Origin: Nocardioides ferulae
GTDB lineage: Bacteria > Actinomycetota > Actinomycetes > Propionibacteriales > Nocardioidaceae
Assembly: GCF_003660455.1 (NCBI RefSeq)
Contig: NZ_QZVR01000014.1
Coordinates: 1-64,000 of the forward strand
Direction of reading: 5' to 3'
DNA: 64,000 nt
The notes below the pieces were generated by a model. That model saw only the letters and a program-made list of their open reading frames with translations. It ran no database searches and was not told the origin of the DNA. Made by a program: the position numbers and the translations under genes. Below, piece by piece: positions 56,089 to 63,344 of this stretch. Positions within the stretch are counted from its first letter, which is position 1. Each line of letters opens with the position of its first letter.

Positions 56089-57252
56089 TCAGGTAGAGGG
56101 CCGGAACTTCTCGAGATGGACGGTCAGATCGGGCGCGACCGTGGCCTTGTGAACGTAGAAGTCGCGGGTGATGTCGCTGTCTTCGTGACCGAGCTGGGCC
56201 TGGGCAGCGTCGATTCCCACTTCACGGTCAATGAGGGTGGCCACCGACCTGCGGAAGGTGTGGAAGGTGACCCAGTCGTAGGCGGTGTCGTCGACCACCT
56301 GGTTCCACATCCGTTCCCAGTTTGAGATCTGCCGCCAGGTTCCGCGGCGGGTCGGGAACACAGCGCCGTGCGGGTTGGCGTGGTTCTCAACCTGGCGCCG
56401 TAGCAGGATCCCGACGGCGAACGGTGGTAGGAACAGGGTGCGGTAGCCGGCGCTGGACTTGGTCCACGGTTGCCGGAAGGTGCCCACACCGGTCTCGGTG
56501 ATGATGGTTCCGGACACGGTAAGTGTGGGATGTGTGGCTGCCAGATCGATCTCGGAGTAGATAAGCGCGCCGATCTCGCCGATGCGACAGCCGGTACCCA
56601 GGATGAGGTCGACAGCGTCCATGAGATCGGTGGTCGGCCGTGGGCCCGGTCGCTTGCTGCTGGTCGACTCTGCGACGAGGCTGCGGATGTCCTGGATCTG
56701 GTCCATGTCGAGGTACTCGATCTCGCGTCGCGGTTTCGATATACGCGCAACGTCCCGCACCGGGTTCGAGGCCATGACGTCGTGACGGACGGCCACGGCG
56801 AACATTCCGTGGAGGACCTTGCGGAGCATGGTGGGGCTGAAGCCAAGGGCGGCTCGATCTTTGACGACGCGGTCAAGGGTGCTCGTCCGGCAATCGCGCA
56901 GCCGTCGCTCTCCGATCACGGGCACGATCTGGTTGTTCACCGTGCTGCGGTATGCCTTGAGGGAGTTCGTAGCCACTTGCTGCGCCTCTTTCTCTCGCAG
57001 CCAGAAGACTGCGAGTTCAGCCACCGTGGTCAGCGGAGTGAGTTCGTTCTCGCTGGCCTCGGCGCCGTTGAGCTCTTGGAGCTTCCGGATCAGAGCGGTG
57101 CGAGCAGCCTGGGCGCTGTCAGCGCGGGCGCGGACGCGTGCCACTCGGCCACTGAAGTACACATAGTTAGCGGAGGCCTCATGGGTGCCGGCGGCGGTCT
57201 TGGAGACGCCGATCGTGCCCCAGGTGCCTGGCGGCATCGGCGGGCGCGGCAT
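56089..57252 (-). CDS. Tyrosine recombinase (site-specific integrase)
   Basis: 387 residues. An N-terminal SAM-like core-binding domain (PLTTVAELAVFWLREKEAQQV) precedes a catalytic domain with the full set R (LGTGCRIGEIG), H-x2-R (FHTFRRSVAT), H (QLGHEDSDI) and the nucleophile Tyr (TRDFYVHKA). Reads towards the tRNA-Asn 185 bases away, as in elements inserted at a tRNA 3' end. A/T-ending codons are more frequent than in backbone genes, suggesting transfer. Likely mediates integration and excision of the element that occupies the right end of the window. Confidence 0.92.
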   Translation of the reverse strand: MPRPPMPPGTWGTIGVSKTAAGTHEASANYVYFSGRVARVRARADSAQAARTALIRKLQELNGAEASENELTPLTTVAELAVFWLREKEAQQVATNSLKAYRSTVNNQIVPVIGERRLRDCRTSTLDRVVKDRAALGFSPTMLRKVLHGMFAVAVRHDVMASNPVRDVARISKPRREIEYLDMDQIQDIRSLVAESTSSKRPGPRPTTDLMDAVDLILGTGCRIGEIGALIYSEIDLAATHPTLTVSGTIITETGVGTFRQPWTKSSAGYRTLFLPPFAVGILLRRQVENHANPHGAVFPTRRGTWRQISNWERMWNQVVDDTAYDWVTFHTFRRSVATLIDREVGIDAAQAQLGHEDSDITRDFYVHKATVAPDLTVHLEKFRPST

Positions 57253-57360
57253 CAGCCGGCCTCACTCGATGCGGGCTGGTCGATCCCGAACGGGTACTTG
57301 CCGATCATGCGGGCCTTCCGGATGGCGCGTTGCGCGGTCGTTCGCTAGAGGGTATGCGTG

Positions 57361-57666
57361 CTAGGCAGTTCGGGGATCTGTGTGTTGGTCCAGGTAGGTG
57401 TCCACCTCGGTGCGTCGGTAGCGAAGAGCTCCGCCGACTTTGATGGCCCGAGGGCCCTGCTTGCGGGTGCGCCACTGGTAGAGCGTGCCTCTGGGAATCC
57501 CGAGCCACTCTGAGACCTCTTCGATGGTCAGGAGCGGGTCGTAGCCCGCCGTCACCGGCGACAACGCCGGGGTTTCTACCTGTCGGTCGGCGCTTGTATC
57601 GCGGGCTTTGCGAGCGCGTTCTGCCGCTTCACGTGCTTGTTTCTGTGCTGCTGTCGGTCGTGCCAT
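57361..57666 (-). CDS. Excisionase-like helix-turn-helix protein
   Basis: 101 residues. N-terminal half charged and helical (TAAQKQAREAAERARKARD); C-terminal MerR/excisionase-type HTH: LLTIEEVSEWLGIPRGTLYQW followed by RAIKVGGALRYRRTEVDTYLD. Such proteins (Xis/AlpA type) direct excision or act as regulators of integrative elements. A longer open frame exists upstream but its sequence is not coding-like. Lies 108 bases before the integrase gene on the same strand. Confidence 0.8.
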   Translation of the reverse strand: MARPTAAQKQAREAAERARKARDTSADRQVETPALSPVTAGYDPLLTIEEVSEWLGIPRGTLYQWRTRKQGPRAIKVGGALRYRRTEVDTYLDQHTDPRTA

Positions 57667-57862
57667 CGTGCATCCACTCCGTTGTCTCGCCGGTGACTGC
57701 TTACGGTCACCTAGGGGAAGGAAGGCGGCCGCAGCGATCAACGCAGAAGGAACGGGTCCGAAGTGACCCTGGGCAGCGGTTGTGCGATGCCGCTGGACGG
57801 ATCGCCCGGCGCCTCCGCGTGGAGTGGTAGCCGTGGCAAGGGTGGTCTTGGACATAGGTTCC

Positions 57863-59413
57863 TCATCGTGATTGGGCACCGCCGAACCGTTGTGGGGGTG
57901 TAAAGGCCGGCTCGAGCAGCGAGCGTCGACGCGTGGGCAGCGGGTTCAGGGCCGGGGAAGTTGCCGCGACATCGAGCGATCGATCGGGGCCGTTGGCGAT
58001 GGTCAGGTCAGCAGTTGCTGCAGCCGTTGCACTGGCGGATACCGTCGTTGCACTCGCTGTACGCAGGGACTCCCGCACTGGTCGCGGTATCGGTACGTTG
58101 CGGCGGGCAAGGATGTCGGCCGGACTGACCCAGACGACGTCGCCTTCCGGCGGATTAACGACCAAGCCGGCTTCGATGTCGTTGTGGGCGCGGATCGAGA
58201 GTGCCCGTGCAGGCCCGGTGAGACCTGCCGTGTTGCCTTTCTCGGCGACGACGTGCGCGAGCTCGGCGCCGGCCCTGATCGCACGGAGGGTCGCAAGGGC
58301 GGCTTGGGGGAGTCCTGGCCGGGTGGCGATGACTTCCGGCGCCGGGAGCGTGGTGGTGTTGTGGGTGATCTGGCGGTACGCGGCGCGGACCTCCGCGGCC
58401 GCGCGCGCCAACGGCTCCTCGAGGCGAGCGCCCGGGGGAGCAAGGTCGCCCCAGCGGCCGGCTAGGTTGCTCCAGGAGCGGCCTGCTTCGACGATCGCGG
58501 GGACCAGGCGGTCCGAGGTCTCGAGGATGCCGGCGGTGGCGGCCGCGTCGACGAGCACCATGCTGGCGCCGGCGACGAGTCCTTGGGTGCGGGTGATGAG
58601 CAGGAGGTTGGCCGGCGCGAGGTCGCGGGCCAGCGCGCGGTGGGACTGGATGTCCCAGTTGGCCAGGGCCTGTGCCAGGCGGCCGGGGTCGTCGACGGGC
58701 CGGATCGCCTCGCCGGCGAGTGTCTGGGCGAACCGGTCGGTCAGGTAGCTGCGCGCAGTGTTCTCGCACGCAGACATCCGGTCTACCCAGACCCCGGTGG
58801 GTGCGATCGCGTAGGGGGAGTGGTGCTGGGCCAGCTGGACCCGGCGGCCCGAGCCGCGGGCGTCGTTGACGCGGTCGCGGCCGTTTTCGTGCAGGGCGAC
58901 GATGACGGCGTGGGCGGTCAGGTAGAGACCGTGCATGACTCTGGTCCGGGCTGCCTCGAGGTCGCGGTGGGCCTCGGTCTGCTCGTGCGGGACCTCGGCG
59001 CTGTAGCGGCGCACCAGAGCCGCGGCGTTGAGGAGATTCTGGGTCATCTGGTCGACGCGGGGGTTGGTCGGGCCCGGACCTGGCCAGGCCTTCCGGCCGG
59101 ACAGGCTGGACGCGATGGTCGAGGCTTGCGCCGACAGGCTGGTGATGGGCCGATCGCACTCGTCGACGCCAGGTCGGCGACCCGGTAGCGAGGCCCACAG
59201 GTCCTCCGCGGCCGCGACTATCGTCGGCCAGCTCCGCAGGAGCGTGCCGGCGTCATCGCCGTCGACGTCCATGAGCAGCTGGCGGGCCAGGTAGTCGACG
59301 TCGAAGAGCATCTCGCCGACGGTGCGTACGTCACGCGAGGTCATCGGGATCTGGTCGACGTCGAAGAGCTCCTCGTCGATGTCGGCGTACGCCAGGCGCA
59401 GGTCAGTAGCCAA
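57863..59413 (-). CDS. Hypothetical 516-residue helical protein of the integrative element
   Basis: 516 residues from a TTG that overlaps the preceding stop by 11 bases; an ATG at 59344 is an alternative start. Mostly helical (EQTEAHRDLEAARTRVMHGL, GRRVQLAQHHSPYAIAPTGV, LARAAAEVRAAYRQITHNTT), no membrane segment and no recognisable catalytic motif. The last 100 residues are Thr/Ala/Pro-rich and low complexity. Proteins of this kind are common in actinobacterial integrative elements but unassigned. Probably transcribed with the 121-residue gene upstream. Confidence 0.65.
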   Translation of the reverse strand: MATDLRLAYADIDEELFDVDQIPMTSRDVRTVGEMLFDVDYLARQLLMDVDGDDAGTLLRSWPTIVAAAEDLWASLPGRRPGVDECDRPITSLSAQASTIASSLSGRKAWPGPGPTNPRVDQMTQNLLNAAALVRRYSAEVPHEQTEAHRDLEAARTRVMHGLYLTAHAVIVALHENGRDRVNDARGSGRRVQLAQHHSPYAIAPTGVWVDRMSACENTARSYLTDRFAQTLAGEAIRPVDDPGRLAQALANWDIQSHRALARDLAPANLLLITRTQGLVAGASMVLVDAAATAGILETSDRLVPAIVEAGRSWSNLAGRWGDLAPPGARLEEPLARAAAEVRAAYRQITHNTTTLPAPEVIATRPGLPQAALATLRAIRAGAELAHVVAEKGNTAGLTGPARALSIRAHNDIEAGLVVNPPEGDVVWVSPADILARRNVPIPRPVRESLRTASATTVSASATAAATADLTIANGPDRSLDVAATSPALNPLPTRRRSLLEPAFTPPQRFGGAQSR

Positions 59414-59768
59414 GGCCGCGGGCTTCCCGGATGAGGTCGCACAGGTCGACGACCAGCTGCGAGCCGTGGACCATGTCCGGCTGGTGCAGCGGTAGCGGGC
59501 GGGTCAGCTCCTCGGCCTCGGTGAGCAGCTGCAGGGGCGTTCGTTCCTCGAGGTCGGGGAGCGGGTCGACGTCGGGTAGCTCGTAGTCGTCGGGCAGCAG
59601 GGCGCTGGCCTGGGAGTGCGCGAGGTAGACACCTAGCCCGAGGTCGTGGAGCGGGGAGTCGGGGGCGGCCTCGCCGGCGTCGCTCCACACCTGGGCAGCG
59701 GCCTGGTGCAGCAGCTGAGCGATCGAGCCGAGGCGGTCCCAGGTGGCGTCAGCGTTGAGGGTGTCCAC
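59403..59768 (-). CDS. Hypothetical small protein of the integrative element
   Basis: 121 residues from a GTG with AAAGGA upstream. Acidic and helical (LGSIAQLLHQAAAQVWSDAG, a PLPDLEERTPLQLL stretch), no membrane segment. It overlaps the large 516-residue gene by 11 bases, so the two form a translationally coupled pair. Function unknown. Confidence 0.65.
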   Translation of the reverse strand: MDTLNADATWDRLGSIAQLLHQAAAQVWSDAGEAAPDSPLHDLGLGVYLAHSQASALLPDDYELPDVDPLPDLEERTPLQLLTEAEELTRPLPLHQPDMVHGSQLVVDLCDLIREARGLGY

Positions 59769-59986
59769 GGGTGTTCCTTTCGGTCGGAGGTCGGTCTGGC
59801 CCATGAACCCACGTCCCGGCCGCGCGCCCGCAGCGCCGAGCAGCGGGCTGTGGATAACTCGGGGTGCTGTCGGCACCTGGGCACAAACTGGTCTCGTTCG
59901 CCTATGTCGTTCGGCGGTTGCCGGACGATCACCGCGAGCAAAGTCAAGAGATCCGCACTAGTGCTGCAAGATGGAGGAGGGTCGAG

Positions 59987-60853
59987 ATGAGGTTCCCGAT
60001 GACCGTGCTGAGACCCGTGACGCTGGCGTCGGCACTGCTGGTGAGCTTCGTCCTCACCGTGGTGGTGTGCGCCCTGCTCCCGCCGGCGCTGGGCCTGGTG
60101 GCGTTCATGGCTGCGTGCGGCGTGCTGGTCGCGCTGGCGCTGGGGCAGCTGCACGAGCCTGCGGTCGCGGCGTTGACCAGGTCGCGGCCGGCGACGGAGG
60201 CCGAGTTCCGGGTGATGGCGCCGGTGCTGGCCGAGCTCGGCGGCCGCGGCGTCGACGTGGCCTCGCTGTTGGTGCGCCGGGTACAGCGGCCGAGCACCCC
60301 GGTGGCGGTGGCGATCGGCCGGCGCACCGTGGTGGTCAGCCCTGGGCTGGTCGAGGCGACGTACCGCGGCGATGTGACCGACACGGAGGCGGCCGCCGCG
60401 CTGGCTCATGCGGTCGGCCGGCGCCAGGCGATCCGGCCGAGACTGGAGTTGGCCGTCCTCGCGGCGACGACGCCGTGGCGGGTGATGGTGGCGACGTTCC
60501 GCGGCGTCGGCCGGGCCTTCGCCTGGCTTCCGTTCATGCGGCTGGCCTGGACGCTGCGCGGCGCCGTGGGAGCTATCTGCGTGCTGCAGTCGGTCGTCGA
60601 GGACCGGGCCTGGGCCGGTCTGCTCGGGGGCGCCGTCATCGCGCTGACCTATCTGGTGCCGGCGGCCGGCCGGCGGATCGAGCTCCATACGGAGGCCGAG
60701 GCCGACCAGTTCGTGCTCTCGCTCGGCCTCGGTCCCGTGCTGGCAGGTCTGCTGCGGCGCTACGGGCACCCGATGACGCTCGAGCGGATGCAGCGCTTGG
60801 AGACGGCCGTCGAGCAGCCTCAGCGGCCGCGGCTGCACCTGGTGCACGGCTGA
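59987..60853 (+). CDS. M48-like membrane protein lacking the HExxH zinc motif
   Basis: 288 residues, with GGAGGAGG before the ATG. Two N-terminal membrane segments (ASALLVSFVLTVVVCALL, LVAFMAACGVLVALALG), then an M48/HtpX-like layout: VAVAIGRRTVVVSPGLVEA, ALAHAVGRRQ at 139-148 where an active enzyme would have HExxH, further membrane segments, and a late HTEAEADQFVLSLGLG matching the M48 E-x-E-A-D block. With the catalytic Glu replaced, it is probably not a protease. The only plus-strand gene of the element seen. Confidence 0.6.
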   Translation: MRFPMTVLRPVTLASALLVSFVLTVVVCALLPPALGLVAFMAACGVLVALALGQLHEPAVAALTRSRPATEAEFRVMAPVLAELGGRGVDVASLLVRRVQRPSTPVAVAIGRRTVVVSPGLVEATYRGDVTDTEAAAALAHAVGRRQAIRPRLELAVLAATTPWRVMVATFRGVGRAFAWLPFMRLAWTLRGAVGAICVLQSVVEDRAWAGLLGGAVIALTYLVPAAGRRIELHTEAEADQFVLSLGLGPVLAGLLRRYGHPMTLERMQRLETAVEQPQRPRLHLVHG

Positions 60854-60888
60854 GGCTGTTCTCTGGCGGTGCGGCGGCCGGCGGCGGG

Positions 60889-61050
60889 TTACTCGTCGTC
60901 CTGGAAGCCGGACGTGGAGTGGTGCACGCAGCCGCGGCCGTCGCCCTCGTGCGGCTTGTGGTTCATGCAGGGCAGCGATCCCAGCTTGTGTGAGCAGTCG
61001 ACCCAGCGGACGGTCGAGGGTCCGGTTGTCGGCGCGAGTGCGGTAGCCAT
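60889..61050 (-). CDS. Small Cys/His-rich protein (53 residues)
   Basis: Too short to show in simple length-filtered gene calls. ATG preceded by AGGAGG. The sequence has three Cys and five His in the last 35 residues (DCSHKLGSLPCMNHKPHEGD and RGCVHHSTSG), a likely zinc site, and ends in acidic DDE. It follows a small charged protein gene by nine bases on the same strand. Probably a zinc-binding accessory protein of the element; function unknown. Confidence 0.6.
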   Translation of the reverse strand: MATALAPTTGPSTVRWVDCSHKLGSLPCMNHKPHEGDGRGCVHHSTSGFQDDE

Positions 61051-61059
61051 CGGGGCCTC

Positions 61060-61290
61060 CTATCGGCGTGGGCCGCGGCGGCGGCCGAGCTGGGGCCGCT
61101 GGTAGGCGGCGGTGTCGGTGTGGTCGTGCTGGCGGCCGGACCGGTGGACCTGTGCGATCTCGGCGTCGGGGGAGAGGCTGGTGTCGGCGGCCGCGGCCTG
61201 GGCGGCTGCCTCCTCGCTGGCCCTGATCTCCTCGGCGCGTTGTCGCGCCTCTTCCTCGAGCGCGGCTTCCTCGCGAGCGGCGTCACTCAC
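61060..61290 (-). CDS. Small charged coiled-coil-like protein
   Basis: 76 residues from a GTG with GGGAG upstream; an ATG four codons earlier is an alternative. A highly acidic helix (SDAAREEAALEEEARQRAEE) then a polar, Arg/His-rich tail (VHRSGRQHDHTDTAAYQRPQ). Low complexity limits interpretation. It probably shares a transcript with the Cys/His-rich gene downstream. Confidence 0.55.
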   Translation of the reverse strand: MSDAAREEAALEEEARQRAEEIRASEEAAAQAAAADTSLSPDAEIAQVHRSGRQHDHTDTAAYQRPQLGRRRGPRR

Positions 61291-61373
61291 GTGAACTCCC
61301 ATGGATCCCGTGGACCGGCACCGGCTGCGCCGGTCCTCCTGCTCACCTATGTGCGGACCGAGTGCCCGGGCGA

Positions 61374-61857
61374 TCACCGCGGTCTGACTGGATTGAAAGC
61401 CGTGGGGCACTGGCTTAGGCCGGCTGGGCCAGCAGCGTCGCCGCCCAGCATCTGTGCCGTGTGTTCGAGGACGCCGTGGAAACCGGTCCCGCTCGGGTGA
61501 TCGCAGCACGGGTGGGTGTCGAAGCCCTCGTCGACGACGATGCGGTGCAGTGGCCACCGCAGGCACGACAGCGCCGGTCGGCGTGGGTGGGGCACCCCTC
61601 GACCGCCACGGCGCAGGGCAGGCACGCCGCGGTCGGCCGGGGAGTCACCTGGTGGTCGCGGTCCCAGTCGTGCCGCTGGCGCAGCAGCGTGGCGGTCTGT
61701 TGCCACAGCGCCTGCTCGACGTGCGTCGGCGCCGGTCGTCCGAGCGCCTGGTCGACCGCGGCTTTGAGCAGCTGTTCACCGCGGCCGAGGACGCGCTCGT
61801 CGACGCCCCGGCGGTAGCACCAGCGGGCCAGCGTCTTCGCGGCCGTTGCTCGTCCAT
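61374..61857 (-). pseudogene. Frame-disrupted zinc-finger-type gene
   Basis: Three minus-strand frames share one coding region. The central frame reads through ARWCYRRGVDERVLGRGEQLLK to CLPCAVAVEGCPTHADRRC and CRACGGH, a plausible zinc ribbon, but has no in-frame start codon after the nuclease gene's stop until 61648 and drifts into unlikely sequence at its end. The only ATG (61857) is in a second frame, and a third frame continues the natural sequence (VVDEGFDTHPCCDHPSGTGF) to 61374. This needs two frame changes, so it is a pseudogene or holds sequencing errors. Confidence 0.55.
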
Positions 61858-61870
61858 GCCTGGCCGTCCC

Positions 61871-62395
61871 TCAGCAGGTGCCCCACAGGCCGCTGTCGGC
61901 GTCCTGGGCATCGTCGGCGGCCGCGGAGTACGACTCTTCGCGGGCGAGGTCCTCGGCAGCCTCGTAGCGGCGTGCGGCGCCGCGCGCCAGGAGCTCTTGG
62001 GCTACGTCGACGCCGGCGTGGTCGACGTAGCGCAGCAGCCGGTCGTACCGGTCGCGGTCGGGCTGGCCGCTGTCGGTGACAAGCTGGACGGTGCTGCCGA
62101 CCGGCGCGAGCTCCTCGAGCAGGTCGGTTGCCTGGTCGGCGTAGCACTCCGCCGGCGCCGGCGGGTGGGCGACTTCGGGGGCGTCGATGCCGAGCAGGCG
62201 GACTCGGCCGAGCTCGCGGCCGCCGAGGTCCTCGATTCGCAGCGTGTCCCCGTCGACCACGGCGGTCACCCGGACCTGGGTGGCCTTGCCCTCGGACGGG
62301 TCGGGGCCCGTGGAAGCGCCGGGGAGGGCGGCCTGGATGCCACCGGCGGTGAGCACGGCGATCGCCGCGGCCGCGAGGCCGATGACGGCCTTCAC
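61871..62395 (-). CDS. Staphylococcal nuclease-fold (thermonuclease) protein
   Basis: 174 residues from a GTG overlapping the previous stop. An N-terminal hydrophobic segment (VIGLAAAAIAVLTAGGIQAA) suggests export or anchoring. The SNase core is VVDGDTLRI then VRLLGIDAPE, giving the Arg, Asp and Glu of the SNase catalytic site (R66, D71, E74), and DRDRYDRLLRYV with the second Arg. Conserved catalytic residues suggest an active calcium-dependent nuclease. Its stop is followed by the frame-disrupted zinc-finger gene. Confidence 0.85.
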   Translation of the reverse strand: MKAVIGLAAAAIAVLTAGGIQAALPGASTGPDPSEGKATQVRVTAVVDGDTLRIEDLGGRELGRVRLLGIDAPEVAHPPAPAECYADQATDLLEELAPVGSTVQLVTDSGQPDRDRYDRLLRYVDHAGVDVAQELLARGAARRYEAAEDLAREESYSAAADDAQDADSGLWGTC

Positions 62396-63330
62396 CGGGC
62401 GACCCTCGGCTGCGGACGCTCGCCGGCGACCGGAACCGCGCGCTCCTGCGCCCGAGCGCCGGGGGAGCGGTAGCCGGGCTCGGGGACCTGCTCGACGACA
62501 TCTGCCCCGCTCGTGCCGGCGCCGGCCGGCTCCTCGGGGAGCTCGGCCGCAATCTTATCGGCCAAGTCGCGCAGCGGTGGGGTCTTCTCGATGCGCCGGG
62601 TCGCGTGGAGCACGGTCGTGTGGTCGCGGTCGAAGAGACGCGCGATCGTCGGCAGACTGTGCCCGTGGATGCGGGCCGCCGTCATCGCCACCGCACGGGC
62701 GTCCGCTGCCGCCCGGCTGCGGTCGGTACCCAGGAGGACCTCGGGCGTGGTGCCGAAGGCCTCCGCGGCCGCCACGACGGCATGCTCGACCGGGCCATCA
62801 GGCTCGAAGGTCGACGCCGGCGGATCCTGGTGGAGGCTGACCACCGTGGCCTCGGGGTGGGGGAGCCGGGCGGTGTAGCGGTCGTTGACGTGCTCACTGA
62901 CCCGGGCCGCGGCGTCGGCCAGCGGGGGTCGCTCGGCGGTGCGGCGCACGGCGTGGATCACCGAACCGTGGTCCTTGTTGAAGTGCTCGGCGATCGCCGG
63001 CAGGGACAGGCCGACCTCGCGGGCGGCGGTCATGGCCACGGCGCGGGCATCGCTGACCGGACGGCTGCGCTCGGCGCTCAGAACCGCCTCCGGGGTGGTG
63101 CCAAACATCGGCGCAGCCGCGTTGATGGCCAGCTCGCACACCGCAGCCGGGCCGGTTGCCGGCGCCGCCGGCATGGTCTGGTCGACCTGGACGGCCAGGA
63201 CGCCCACCAGCGACCGCAGCTGTTCGGCGTCCAGCGGCGCGATCAGGCCGGTGACCTGGTCGTGCTGCCCGCGGCCGGCGGCATCGAGGACGAGGCCAGC
63301 CAGCTGGCGGCCACCCTGATCGAGGTCCAT
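62392..63330 (-). CDS. Protein with two DnaA domain IV-like DNA-binding modules
   Basis: 312 residues, soluble. Two copies of a C-terminal DnaA-type module: residues about 64-133 with ARAVAMTAAREVGLSLPAIA then KDHGSVIHAVRR, and about 183-247 with ARAVAMTAARIHGHSLPTIA then RDHTTVLHATRR. DHTTVxHAxRxI is the DnaA signature that contacts DnaA boxes. No AAA+ ATPase domain is present. It is likely a DNA-binding protein recognising DnaA-box-like sites, used either by the element for replication or copy control, or to regulate the host; the choice is inference. Overlaps the nuclease gene by four bases. Confidence 0.8.
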   Translation of the reverse strand: MDLDQGGRQLAGLVLDAAGRGQHDQVTGLIAPLDAEQLRSLVGVLAVQVDQTMPAAPATGPAAVCELAINAAAPMFGTTPEAVLSAERSRPVSDARAVAMTAAREVGLSLPAIAEHFNKDHGSVIHAVRRTAERPPLADAAARVSEHVNDRYTARLPHPEATVVSLHQDPPASTFEPDGPVEHAVVAAAEAFGTTPEVLLGTDRSRAAADARAVAMTAARIHGHSLPTIARLFDRDHTTVLHATRRIEKTPPLRDLADKIAAELPEEPAGAGTSGADVVEQVPEPGYRSPGARAQERAVPVAGERPQPRVAR

Positions 63331-63344
63331 GCACGTACTCCCGC

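Noticed and set aside
57361..57879. 172-residue extended form of the excisionase-like protein
   Set aside because: The extra N-terminal stretch is low complexity without a conserved start; the ATG at 57666 begins the natural sequence.
61645..61911. 88-residue minus-strand frame starting upstream of the ATG at 61857
   Set aside because: Ser/Arg/Thr-rich unnatural composition; the parallel frame carries the plausible zinc-ribbon protein.
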